This document shows positions 1 to 8,631 of a stretch of DNA of 64,000 bases, in pieces. The notes under the pieces are model-generated. The model was not told where the DNA came from and ran no database searches. It was given only the letters and a program-made list of their open reading frames with translations. How positions within the stretch are numbered: position 1 is the first letter of the stretch; the number at the start of each line of letters is the position of its first letter. Made by a program: the position numbers and the translations under genes. The DNA comes from Rhodospirillaceae bacterium (lineage in GTDB: Bacteria; Pseudomonadota; Alphaproteobacteria; GCA-2731375): NCBI GenBank assembly GCA_018701215.1, contig JABIWH010000060.1:124001-188000 (forward strand), read 5' to 3'.

Positions 1-1
1 G

Positions 2-1297
2 ACCCACGAAAATCTGTTGTCCTGCGGCAGAATTTTTGCCGCCAACGAAGATGTCCGCCCCGACGACGATTATCTGTCCTATCTGCCCATGGCCTGGGTT
101 GGCGACACGGTCTATGGCCTGGTCATCAGCCTGCTGGTGGGGGCCACGAACAATTGCCCCGAGGGGCCATCGACGGTGATGCGCGATCTGCGTGAACTGG
201 GACCGACCGGTATCATCGCACCGCCGGCGGTCTGGGAAGGCATGCTTTCGAACCTGCAACTGAAGGGCGCCGACGCGACGCCGCTAAAGCGCATGGTTTT
301 TGCCTATTTCAATGACGTCGCCAAACGGATCGAGGAATTGAAATTTGACGGCAAGGCGATTCCCGGCGGTCTGGCGTTGGCGGGTAAGATCGGCGATTTC
401 ATGGTCTATGGCCCGGTTCGCGACCAGCTTGGCCTGCGCCGCGCACGCTGGGCCTACACCGGCGGCGCCCCCATGGGGCCGGATACCTTCCGCTTCTTCC
501 GCGGTTTCGGGATTAATTTGAAACAGGTCTATGGCATGACGGAAGTCGCCGGCCTGGTCTCTCTCCAGCCGGATGATCAGGCAAGTCCCGATACCGTCGG
601 TCTGCCATGTGCCGGTATCGAGGTGCGGATCGCCGAAAACAGCGAGGTTCAGATCAAGGGCCCCGGTGTTTTCGCGGGCTACTTCCAGCAGGAGGAAAAG
701 ACCGCCGAAGCCATGACAGATGGCGGTTGGTTCCGCACCGGCGACGCCGGTCTGCTTGATGAACGCGGCCATCTGGTGATCATCGACCGGGCCAAGGATG
801 TGGGCGCGTTGGGCGACGGCACGCCGTATGCGCCGCAGTTCATCGAACTGAAGCTGAAATTCAGCCCCTACATCAATGAGGTGGTTTCGTTCGGTGACGG
901 ACATCCGTTCATATCGGCGATGGTGGCGATTGATTTCGAGACCGTGGGCAAATGGGCCGAAAGCAAGGCCCTGCCCTATACCAACTACATGGACCTGAGC
1001 CAGAAGCCGGAAGTTCTGGCGCTGATCGCGGAAGAGGTCCGCAAGGTCAATCAAGGCCTGCCGGCGGTCTCCCAGATCAAGCGCTTCTTGTTGTTGAGCA
1101 AGGATCTGGATGCCGACGACAACGAAATCACCCGCACCCGCAAGCTGCGGCGCGGCTTCATCGCCGAGAAATACGGCCCCGTGATCGAGGCTTTCTACGG
1201 TGACCAAAAAGAGGTTGAGCTGAGTTTGGCGGTAACCTTTGAAGACGGCAGCGAAGCGCATGTGGACGCCCGCATGACGATACTGGATGCGGCCTAG
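2..1297 (+). CDS. AMP-dependent acyl-CoA synthetase (5' end missing)
   Basis: The reading frame is open from the window edge, so the start and the AMP-binding P-loop lie upstream; 431 codons are visible. The C-terminal two thirds of an ANL-superfamily ligase can be seen: YGMTE near base 529, GWFRTGD near 726, the hinge DRAKD near 788, and a terminal TRTRKLRR whose lysine matches the adenylation lysine. It should activate a carboxylic acid to its acyl-CoA in the cytoplasm. The segment after the hinge (GALGDGTPYAPQ) differs from the usual SGGENIYP, as in long-chain (FAA1/FadD15-like) members. It is followed by livH 14 nt later, so the acid is probably the one imported by the liv system. Substrate unknown. 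Confidence 0.88.
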   Translation, partial: THENLLSCGRIFAANEDVRPDDDYLSYLPMAWVGDTVYGLVISLLVGATNNCPEGPSTVMRDLRELGPTGIIAPPAVWEGMLSNLQLKGADATPLKRMVFAYFNDVAKRIEELKFDGKAIPGGLALAGKIGDFMVYGPVRDQLGLRRARWAYTGGAPMGPDTFRFFRGFGINLKQVYGMTEVAGLVSLQPDDQASPDTVGLPCAGIEVRIAENSEVQIKGPGVFAGYFQQEEKTAEAMTDGGWFRTGDAGLLDERGHLVIIDRAKDVGALGDGTPYAPQFIELKLKFSPYINEVVSFGDGHPFISAMVAIDFETVGKWAESKALPYTNYMDLSQKPEVLALIAEEVRKVNQGLPAVSQIKRFLLLSKDLDADDNEITRTRKLRRGFIAEKYGPVIEAFYGDQKEVELSLAVTFEDGSEAHVDARMTILDAA

Positions 1298-1311
1298 GAG
1301 AGAATTACGTT

Positions 1312-2202
1312 ATGGAATGGCAGTTTCTTTTCGAACTAACGATCAACGGCCTGTTGACGGGCATGATGTACGCCCTAATCGCCGTCGGCTTCGTTCTGAT
1401 CTATAAATCCACCGATGCGATTAACTTCGCCCAGGGTGAATTCGTCATGATCGCGGCCATCGTGGTGGCGGGTATGGCGGCCAACTACGGCTTTCCCATT
1501 GTGGCGGCGATCGCCGTCGGGCTGCTGTTCATGATCGTTTTCAATTTCGCCCTGGAACGTATCGTGCTGCGGCCGATGATCGGTCGGCCCGTTGTTTCCA
1601 TCATCATGGCGACCATCGGTTTGGCCTTGATGCTGCGCGGCGCTGGGCCGTTGGTCTTTGGCGCGGAAACACGGCCACTGGACATTGGCGTGCCTGATGA
1701 GCCATTGATTTGGGGACCTTTGTTCATGACCCCGATCGATGTGGTCGGCGCCGGCATCTCGATCATGTTCCTGGCGATTTTTGGCTGGTTCTTCATGAAA
1801 AGCCGCAAGGGCGTGGCCATGCGGGCGGTGGCGGATAGCCACATGATCTCCATGGCCATGGGCATCAATGTAGAGCGTTATTTCGCCCTGGCCTGGATCC
1901 TGGCCGGCGTGGTGGCGTTGCTGGGCGGCTTGGTTTGGGGCAGCGCCATTGGCGTTGATACGCAAATGGCGGCGCTGGGCCTGAAAGTATTTCCCGTGGT
2001 GATTTTGGGCGGTTTGGACTCGATTATCGGCGTCGTTGTCGGCGGCCTGATTATTGGGGTCTGCGAAGCCCTGGCGGCAGGTTATATCGACCCATTGGTG
2101 GGTGGTGGAACCAAGGACTTTACCCCTTATGTGCTGATGATCCTGGTGCTGATGTTCCGGCCTTACGGAATTTTTGGCAAACCGATCATCGAGAGGATCT
2201 AA
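1312..2202 (+). CDS. livH: Branched-chain amino acid-type ABC transporter permease LivH
   Basis: 296 residues, the usual LivH length, with about eight hydrophobic segments. The N-terminus carries the typical LYALIAVGFVLIYK-like pattern (here MYALIAVGFVLIYKS) followed by NFAQGEF, a hallmark of the family. It forms the inner-membrane channel with LivM. The ATG follows an AGGAGAG ribosome site. Its stop is 4 nt before the livM start, implying translational coupling. Transporters of this group next to CoA ligases often import aromatic or other carboxylic acids rather than amino acids; that is inference from context. Confidence 0.93.
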   Translation: MEWQFLFELTINGLLTGMMYALIAVGFVLIYKSTDAINFAQGEFVMIAAIVVAGMAANYGFPIVAAIAVGLLFMIVFNFALERIVLRPMIGRPVVSIIMATIGLALMLRGAGPLVFGAETRPLDIGVPDEPLIWGPLFMTPIDVVGAGISIMFLAIFGWFFMKSRKGVAMRAVADSHMISMAMGINVERYFALAWILAGVVALLGGLVWGSAIGVDTQMAALGLKVFPVVILGGLDSIIGVVVGGLIIGVCEALAAGYIDPLVGGGTKDFTPYVLMILVLMFRPYGIFGKPIIERI

Positions 2203-2206
2203 GCCA

Positions 2207-3274
2207 ATGTTCCATCGGGAAAGCGGTTACTTCAAAACCACATATCAGGCCGACATGGGCCTGTATCCACTGCCCATTGCGCGCTACGCAATCGTCGCGA
2301 TCGCGGCGCTGTTCTTCATCCTTCTGCCGGCCGTGTTGGATGGCTATTATCTTTCCATCATCAATCTTGTGGCGATCGCCATCGTCGGCGCCCTGGGCCT
2401 GAATATTCTGGTTGGCTTCACCGGACAGATCTCCATCGGCCATGCCGCGTTCATGTCGGTCGGCGCTTATACGGCGGCCAACCTGGCGACAAAGCTGGAC
2501 CTGCCATTCTGGCTGACCTTGCCGGCGGGCGGCGCCATGGCGGCCTTCATCGGCATCCTGGTTGGCATTCCGTCCTTGCGCATCAAAGGCCTGTATCTGG
2601 CGATTGCCACCTTGGCGGCGCAGTTCATCATTGAATGGATCATCAATCACACGCCCACGATTAGCGGCGGTGTGGCGGCCTCGATTGAAATGCCTCGGCC
2701 GAATTTCTTCGGCATGGAGCTGGCCACCCAGGCAGAGCTGTATTACTTCCTCATGGTGATCGCGGTGATCGCCATCGTCGGCGCCCTGAATTTGATCCGC
2801 AGCCGCATTGGCCGCTCGTTCATCGCAATTCGCGACCAGGAAATCGCCGCTGAAATTATCGGCATCAACGTCTTCAAGACCAAGTTGATCGCCTTTGGCA
2901 TCTCGTCATTTTACGCCGGCGTTTGCGGTGTCATGTACACCTATTATCTAGGTGTCGCGAACTACGAGAATTTCCAGCTGATCACCTCAATCGATTATCT
3001 GGCCATGGTCATTATTGGCGGCCTGGGATCGGTCCTGGGATCGATTTTCGGCGCGATTTTTATCACCATGCTGCCTATCGTTATTCGTCTGTTGATGGAG
3101 ACGTTTGGTTCGATTTTCATCGATGACGCCGCGTTGGCGCAAGTCATTGCCCAGTTCCGCCTGATTATCTTTGGCGGCCTGATCATTTTGTTTCTTGTCG
3201 TGGAACCCGACGGTCTGGCCAAGCTGTGGCAAAATATCCGGAATTATTTCCGGTTCTGGCCATTTTCCTATTGA
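2207..3274 (+). CDS. livM: Branched-chain amino acid-type ABC transporter permease LivM
   Basis: 355 residues with about ten membrane segments; the central NILVGFTGQISIGHAAF motif is the LivM signature. The second permease of the importer. I chose ATG 2207 because it follows GAGAGGA with good spacing; an upstream in-frame TTG at 2174 lies inside livH and lacks a ribosome site. A C-terminal block IDYLAMVIIGGLGS matches the coupling region of LivM proteins. It ends with TGA, which shows that TGA is a normal stop in this genome. Confidence 0.93.
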   Translation: MFHRESGYFKTTYQADMGLYPLPIARYAIVAIAALFFILLPAVLDGYYLSIINLVAIAIVGALGLNILVGFTGQISIGHAAFMSVGAYTAANLATKLDLPFWLTLPAGGAMAAFIGILVGIPSLRIKGLYLAIATLAAQFIIEWIINHTPTISGGVAASIEMPRPNFFGMELATQAELYYFLMVIAVIAIVGALNLIRSRIGRSFIAIRDQEIAAEIIGINVFKTKLIAFGISSFYAGVCGVMYTYYLGVANYENFQLITSIDYLAMVIIGGLGSVLGSIFGAIFITMLPIVIRLLMETFGSIFIDDAALAQVIAQFRLIIFGGLIILFLVVEPDGLAKLWQNIRNYFRFWPFSY

Positions 3275-3342
3275 GTTCATGTTTGGGGAGAAGGCACTCT
3301 ATTAGTCTTAAGCAGGTTTTAATCCAACCAGGGAGGTAAGGG

Positions 3343-4578
3343 ATGAAACATTTACAAACAGGCCTGATGACGGTCGGTTTAGCTTTAAGCGCCGCCACAA
3401 TGGCGACGACGGCGACCGCCAAAGATCTGGTCGTTGGCATGGCGTGCGACCGCACGGGGCCGACACAGACAGTGGGCGTCTTTCTATGCCCCGCCTATCA
3501 TGACTATGTGAAGCTGGTCAATTCCAAGGGCGGCATCATGGGGAACAAAGTACGGGTGGTCGAAATCGACACCGAGTACAAGGTTCCTCAATCTGTTGAA
3601 GCCTATCAACGCTTCAAGAAAGAAGGCGCGGTTGTTGTCGCACTTTGGGGCACGCCGATGACCCAGGCGATCACGCCGAACCTGAATACCGATCACATCC
3701 CGGGCACCAGCCCAGGTTTCGGTACGGCGGCGGCGGCCAATGGCGAAAAGTACCCATATCTGTTCCCCATGGCGGCGTCGTACTGGTCCCAGGCCGGCGC
3801 GGCGGTAACCTTCGCCAAGGCTGAATTGGGCGGCGATATCAAAGGCAAGAAGATCGCCTATATCTTCTATGATAACCCGGCGGGCCGGGAACCGATCCCG
3901 GTACTCGACAAATTGGCGAAAATGGAAGGCTTTGAGCTGAAAAAATTCGCCATTCCCCCACCAGGCGTGGAAATGAAAATCCAGGTGCAGGACATTGTTC
4001 GCCGCTATCGCGCGGATTTCGTCCTCAGCCATCTCTTCGGCAAGGGACCGGCGGTGCACATCAAGGAATTCAAGCGCATGGGCTATCCGTTGAAAAAACT
4101 GCTGTCCTTTGTCTGGGGCGCGGGTGAAGCCGACATCAACGGCGCCGGTGGCTGGGCCAAGGCCCAGGGTTACAACGCCTTGAACTTCGCTGGCGTGGGC
4201 TCCAACTATCCCGTCCTGGACGAGATCAAGGCCCTCTACAAAAAAGAAGGCAAGGAAGGGCCCAAGCAAATGGCCTCCACAGTGTACTACAATCGGGGCA
4301 TCCTTGCCGCGGCCGTGCATCTGAAAGCCATGGAAAACGCCGTCAAGGCCAAGGGCAGCGGTGACATCACTGGTGAGGACGTGCAAAAGGGCTTCCTGGC
4401 CATCAAGGACTTCAAGCTTGGCGGCATCCTGCCACCCTTGAACTTCACCAATCTTGATCATGAAGGCGGTGGCTGGGCCCGCGTCTTCCGGGTCGAAGGG
4501 GACAATTTCGTTCCCGTCAGTGAATGGATCCGCGGCTATCGCGACGTCGTAATCCAAATGCTGAAAGAAGACCACTAG
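3343..4578 (+). CDS. Periplasmic binding protein of the liv-type ABC importer
   Basis: 411 residues. The N-terminus MKHLQTGLMTVGLALSA followed by ATATA-K is a Sec signal peptide (cleavage near residue 26). The mature part begins with KDLVVGMACDRTGPT, the start of a type-I periplasmic binding fold (Peripla_BP_6). The ATG follows GGGAGGTAAGGG, a very strong ribosome site, as expected for the most abundant component of an importer. It is followed by a 10-bp hairpin that may limit read-through into livF. Ligand unknown; adjacent CoA ligases argue for a carboxylic acid. Confidence 0.92.
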   Translation: MKHLQTGLMTVGLALSAATMATTATAKDLVVGMACDRTGPTQTVGVFLCPAYHDYVKLVNSKGGIMGNKVRVVEIDTEYKVPQSVEAYQRFKKEGAVVVALWGTPMTQAITPNLNTDHIPGTSPGFGTAAAANGEKYPYLFPMAASYWSQAGAAVTFAKAELGGDIKGKKIAYIFYDNPAGREPIPVLDKLAKMEGFELKKFAIPPPGVEMKIQVQDIVRRYRADFVLSHLFGKGPAVHIKEFKRMGYPLKKLLSFVWGAGEADINGAGGWAKAQGYNALNFAGVGSNYPVLDEIKALYKKEGKEGPKQMASTVYYNRGILAAAVHLKAMENAVKAKGSGDITGEDVQKGFLAIKDFKLGGILPPLNFTNLDHEGGGWARVFRVEGDNFVPVSEWIRGYRDVVIQMLKEDH

Positions 4579-4589
4579 GATTGACTATT

Positions 4590-4637
4590 CGGTGGCCGGT
4601 TCCGCTTGGGCCGGCCACCGAACTTTTTGCAATTTTT
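4590..4637 (+). terminator. Hairpin with T-rich tail between binding protein and livF
   Basis: CGGTGGCCGG (4590-4599) and CCGGCCACCG (4611-4620) form a perfect 10-bp stem with an 11-nt loop, followed by CTTTTTGCAATTTTTT. This looks like an intrinsic terminator, probably partial, so that the binding protein is made in excess over livF. It could also protect the upstream mRNA from 3' decay. Confidence 0.8.
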
Positions 4638-4670
4638 TATCGTCTCCTATTTTTATGATTGAGTTGCCGC

Positions 4671-5459
4671 ATGCTGGTTCTGAATAATATCGAGGTCATC
4701 TTCGACAACGTCATTCTGGTTCTCAAGGGTATTTCGATTGAGGCCAAGGAAGGCGCCATCACCACGATTCTGGGCGCTAACGGCGCCGGCAAAACGACCA
4801 CGCTGAAAGGAATTTCGGGCCTGTTGCGCCCGGAACGCGGCGATGTCACCCGCGGCAACATCGAATTCAACGGCGAACGGATTGACCGCCTTTCAGCGCA
4901 TGAAATCGTGCAAAAGGGTATCGTCCAGGTGTTCGAGGGACGCCAGGTGTTCGAACATCTGACGGCGGAAGAAAACCTGATCGCCGGCGGCCATATCGTC
5001 TCCAAGGCCGTCATGCGGCAAAATCTGGAAAAAGTTTACGAATATTTCCCCCGGGTCTACGAACGGCGGGATGTGCAGGCCGGTTACCTCTCGGGTGGCG
5101 AACAGCAGATGCTGGTCATTGGCCGGGCCCTGATGGCGGACCCTTCGGTGGTCCTGTTCGACGAGCCGTCGCTTGGTTTGGCGCCGATGATCATCGAAGA
5201 AATTTTCGGCATTATCAAACGCCTGAACGAGCAGGAAAACCTGACCGTTCTGCTGGTCGAACAGAACGCCACCCTGGCCCTGGACATCGCGGAATACGGC
5301 TATGTCATGGAGAACGGCTCCATCGTGCTGGAAGGCCCGGCCGAGGCCTTGCGCGAGAATGCCGATATCAAGGAATTCTACCTGGGCATTTCCTCCGGCG
5401 AGAAGAAGAGCTTCCGCGACGTCAAACATTATCGCCGGCGCAAACGCTGGCTCGGCTGA
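4671..5459 (+). CDS. livF: Branched-chain amino acid-type ABC transporter ATPase LivF
   Basis: 262 residues. Walker A GANGAGKTT at 35-43, signature LSGGEQQ at 140-146, Walker B VVLFDEP with D164-E165, and the H-loop position replaced by the LVEQN motif typical of LivF. It energises the LivHM importer. I chose ATG 4671; an upstream TTG at 4659 is less likely. Its partner LivG is not in the window and is probably upstream of the acyl-CoA synthetase. The basic C-terminus (HYRRRKRWLG) extends a little beyond the standard family end. Confidence 0.93.
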   Translation: MLVLNNIEVIFDNVILVLKGISIEAKEGAITTILGANGAGKTTTLKGISGLLRPERGDVTRGNIEFNGERIDRLSAHEIVQKGIVQVFEGRQVFEHLTAEENLIAGGHIVSKAVMRQNLEKVYEYFPRVYERRDVQAGYLSGGEQQMLVIGRALMADPSVVLFDEPSLGLAPMIIEEIFGIIKRLNEQENLTVLLVEQNATLALDIAEYGYVMENGSIVLEGPAEALRENADIKEFYLGISSGEKKSFRDVKHYRRRKRWLG

Positions 5460-5515
5460 TCCGGACCGGCATGAAGCCATCGGGGGTTCCGGGCGGTCAA
5501 TAAACGAGGGTTGCC

Positions 5516-6760
5516 ATGAGTAACGCCGAAGAATTCTATGATGATCTAGAGGCCCGCGATCCCCAGCAGCGTGAAGAGCAGTTGATGGCGCAGCTAGCGG
5601 CGCAATTGGCCCACGCAAAAGCAAACGCACCGCATTACGCGAAAGTTTTCGCCGATCTGGATCCGTCGTCCATAAACAGCCGCGAAGCCCTGGCCACCCT
5701 GCCCGTCACGCGCAAGTCCGACCTGGCCGCCCTGCAAAAGAAAACCCCGCCCCTGGGCGGTATCAACACGGTGCCCCTGTCCGAGCTGTCGCATATCTTT
5801 GCCTCGCCCGGCGGTCTGTACGAACCGGATGCCGACCGCAAGGATTATTGGCGTTACGCCCGCGCCCTGTGGGCCGCCGGCGTGCGGCCGGGAAATATCG
5901 TCCATAACACCTTTTCCTATCATCTGACGCCGGCTGCGATGTTGGTGGAAAGCGGCTGCCGGGCCATCGGCTGTCCGGTGGTGCCGGGCGGCGTGGGCAA
6001 CACGGAAATTCAGATCCAATTGATGGCCGATCTGAAACCGGATTTCTTCATCGGCACGCCATCTTTCCTGCGTATCGTTCTGACCAAGGCCAGGGAATTG
6101 GGCCATGATCTCTCGAACCTGAAACATGGTCTGGTCGGGGCCGAGGCCCTGCCCCCCAGCCTGCGCCAGGAATTGGCGGATCTGGGGGTCTCCGTCCTGC
6201 AGGGTTATGGCACCGCCGATCTGGGCAACGTGGCCTATGAATCCAAGGCGATCGACGGCATGATTATTGACGAGGGCGTGATCGTGGAAATCGTCGAACC
6301 CGGCAGCGGTACCCCCGTGGCGCCAGGCGAGGTCGGCGAAGTTATCGTCACCACTTTGAACCCCACATATCCACTAACCCGTTTTGCCACCGGCGATTTG
6401 TCCGCCGTATTGCCGGGGACCAGCCCCTGCGGCCGCACCAACATGCGTATTCGCGGCTGGATGGGCCGGGCCAATCAGTCGACCAAGTTCAAGGGCATGT
6501 TCGTGCATCCGTCCGCCATCATGCAAATCGCCGGCCGGCACCCGGAAATCACCAAGGCGCGGATGGTAATCACTTCGGATAACAATAACGATTCCATGAC
6601 CTTGAAATTCGCCGCGCCCAGCGGCGATGCCGCCATGGCCGGCGCGGTGGAGGAATCTATCCGCGCAATTCTGAAACTGGGCGGCAGCGCGGAATTGGTC
6701 GAGGCCGACAGCCTGCCCGACGACGGCCTGGTGATCGAGGACGCCCGCAGCTACGAATAA
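5516..6760 (+). CDS. PaaK-like (phenylacetate-CoA ligase family) protein with altered P-loop
   Basis: 414 residues, close to phenylacetate-CoA ligases (about 430). It shows the family ends: an N-terminal helix-rich part, YGTADLGNVAYE in the centre, LTRFATGDLS and a C-terminal domain with RGWMGRANQSTKFKGMFV. The expected AMP-binding loop SSGTTG is replaced by FASPGGLYEPD (about residues 90-100), so ATP use may differ or be lost. Such proteins recur beside liv clusters. It lies 56 nt after livF on the same strand, so it is probably part of the same transcript and of the same acid-uptake and activation route. Confidence 0.82.
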   Translation: MSNAEEFYDDLEARDPQQREEQLMAQLAAQLAHAKANAPHYAKVFADLDPSSINSREALATLPVTRKSDLAALQKKTPPLGGINTVPLSELSHIFASPGGLYEPDADRKDYWRYARALWAAGVRPGNIVHNTFSYHLTPAAMLVESGCRAIGCPVVPGGVGNTEIQIQLMADLKPDFFIGTPSFLRIVLTKARELGHDLSNLKHGLVGAEALPPSLRQELADLGVSVLQGYGTADLGNVAYESKAIDGMIIDEGVIVEIVEPGSGTPVAPGEVGEVIVTTLNPTYPLTRFATGDLSAVLPGTSPCGRTNMRIRGWMGRANQSTKFKGMFVHPSAIMQIAGRHPEITKARMVITSDNNNDSMTLKFAAPSGDAAMAGAVEESIRAILKLGGSAELVEADSLPDDGLVIEDARSYE

Positions 6761-6780
6761 GCTGGAAGGCTGAACGCGCA

Positions 6781-7248
6781 ATGGATGATTTTCTGCTGGC
6801 CCGTGTCATTCATGTGTTAGGCGTGGTGCTGTGGATTGGCGGCGTTGCTTTTGTCACCACGGTTTTGCTGCCCGGCATGAAGAAGGTCGCGACCCCCGGC
6901 GAGCGGGTGATCATGTTCGAACGCATGGAAGGTGGCTTCGCCTGGCAGGCGCGCCTGACCACCCTGGTGACCGGCGCCTCGGGCTTTTACATGCTGTATG
7001 TCCTGGATGCCTGGGAGCGTTACGGTGATCCCGCCTATTGGTGGCTGCATGCCATGTCCGCGATATGGCTGATCTTCACCGTGATGCTGTTCGTGTTGGA
7101 GCCCCTGGTGCTGCACAAATTGTTCGAGCGCCGCGCCCGCGCCAACCCAGAAGGCACCCTGGCCATGATCCAGCGCCTGCATTGGGTTTTGCTGGCCGCC
7201 AGCCTGATCACCGTGGCGGGCGCCGTTGCCGGCGTACATGGCGGCTAA
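6781..7248 (+). CDS. Four-helix integral membrane protein (CopD/DUF2269-like)
   Basis: 155 residues with about four hydrophobic helices, beginning LARVIHVLGVVLWIGGVAF. The N-terminal helix with a histidine followed by a W-x-G-G pattern resembles CopD/DUF2269-type membrane proteins, which often bind haem or copper. Function not known. It starts 20 nt after the PaaK-like gene and could be co-transcribed. Its last codons are included in a 25-bp tandem duplication. Confidence 0.7.
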   Translation: MDDFLLARVIHVLGVVLWIGGVAFVTTVLLPGMKKVATPGERVIMFERMEGGFAWQARLTTLVTGASGFYMLYVLDAWERYGDPAYWWLHAMSAIWLIFTVMLFVLEPLVLHKLFERRARANPEGTLAMIQRLHWVLLAASLITVAGAVAGVHGG

Positions 7249-7286
7249 AAGCTGCAGCGCCCATGGCGGCTAAAAGCCGCAGCGCC
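7237..7286. repeat. 25-bp tandem duplication across a stop codon
   Basis: Two adjacent copies (7237-7261 and 7262-7286) of a 25-bp unit beginning CATGGCGGCTAAAAG differ at one base (T/C). The first copy carries the stop codon of the membrane protein, so the second copy is untranslated. A third partial copy CATGGCGC follows at 7287. Confidence 0.9.
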
Positions 7287-7327
7287 CATGGCGCATACTC
7301 TTGAACTTACAGTTATAATGACCCCAC

Positions 7328-8569
7328 ATGTCACCAGTACCGTCTTCGCATTCAACCAATCCTGACCCGTCATCCGGCGCGTTCCGCTGGCTGATGCTGT
7401 TCGGTGTCTGGTTTCTGTATTTCGCCTTTGGTCTGACCATGGTTGCCATGGCGCCCCTGGTCGCCGCCATGCGGGCGGATCTGGGGTTGAGCGACAGTGC
7501 CATGGGACTGATCCTGGGCGCTTGGCCGTTGGTCTATATCGCCTCGGCCATGCCCTGCGGCGCCTTTCTCGATCGTGCCGGGCCACGCCGGGCGCTGTTT
7601 GCCGCCGCCGCGATCATCGCGCTGTCGGCGGTGGCGCGGGGTCTCGCGATAGGCCCGGTGACATTGTTTTTTGCCGTCGCCCTGTTTGGGGTCGGCGGGC
7701 CCTTGATTTCCATCGGCGCGCCAAAGCTGGTCAGCCAGTGGTTCGAGGGCCCTGACCGCGGCCTCGCCATGGGTATCTACATCACCGGCCCGGCCCTGGG
7801 CGGGATCTGCGCCCTGGCCTTGACCAACAGCGTCTTCATGCCCCTGATGGATCAAAACTGGCGCCATGTCCTCTTCATCTATGCCGTGGTCTGTCTGGCC
7901 ATTGGCCTGGTTTGGCTGGTGATTACCCAGCATGCCGAGGCCCGGACCATGGAAAGCCGCGCCGTGGCCGATGGTGCCCAGGGGCAGTGGGCGGTGTTTC
8001 GTACCCTGCTGGGCCTGCCGGCGGTGCGCGCCATCCTGATCATGGCCGTCGGCGCCTTCTTCTATAACCATGGCCTGAACAACTGGCTGCCCGAGATCCT
8101 GCGCCGGGGCGGCATGACGGCCGAACAGGCCGGCTATTGGTCGGCCATCCCCACGGCGGTGGGTGTCCTGGGTTCTTTATTGATCCCGCGCCTGGCGGTG
8201 CCGGCGCGGCGGCGAAAGATCTTGCTGGCGGTGATCGTGATGGCGGGCCTATCGACCATTCTGCTGCAAGGCGGGGGCAACAGCCTGCCGCTCAGCCTTG
8301 GTTTGATCCTGCAAGGTTTGGCGAAGGGCTCGTTGATGACGATTTTGATGCTGTCTTTGGTGGAGACCCAGGGCGTGGGCAGCCGCCATGCCGGTGCCGC
8401 TGGCGGTTTGTTTTTTTCCGCCGCCGAGGTTGGCGGCGTGCTCGGTCCCCTGACGCTCGGCGCCCTGTCGGATCTAACCGGCGGATTTTCGGTGGGGCTG
8501 TATTTATTGAGTGGTATATGCGGCCTGTTGCTGCTGCTGCTGCTTAGATTGGTGCGACTTCGTGCATAG
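7328..8569 (+). CDS. MFS transporter
   Basis: 413 residues with about twelve membrane segments in two halves. The loop after helix 2 reads GAFLDRAGPRRALF, the MFS motif A (D-R-x-G-R-R). Charged cytoplasmic loop near residue 200 separates the halves. It probably moves a small organic anion, in the broad NarK/CynX-like part of the superfamily, but the substrate cannot be read from sequence. It precedes the thiolase-like cluster on the same strand, so it may serve that pathway. Confidence 0.85.
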   Translation: MSPVPSSHSTNPDPSSGAFRWLMLFGVWFLYFAFGLTMVAMAPLVAAMRADLGLSDSAMGLILGAWPLVYIASAMPCGAFLDRAGPRRALFAAAAIIALSAVARGLAIGPVTLFFAVALFGVGGPLISIGAPKLVSQWFEGPDRGLAMGIYITGPALGGICALALTNSVFMPLMDQNWRHVLFIYAVVCLAIGLVWLVITQHAEARTMESRAVADGAQGQWAVFRTLLGLPAVRAILIMAVGAFFYNHGLNNWLPEILRRGGMTAEQAGYWSAIPTAVGVLGSLLIPRLAVPARRRKILLAVIVMAGLSTILLQGGGNSLPLSLGLILQGLAKGSLMTILMLSLVETQGVGSRHAGAAGGLFFSAAEVGGVLGPLTLGALSDLTGGFSVGLYLLSGICGLLLLLLLRLVRLRA

Positions 8570-8631
8570 ACGGGCGTGCTTGTACGAGCGACAATAAACA
8601 ATTGCTACAACAACAAAGGTAGGGTGAGGAG

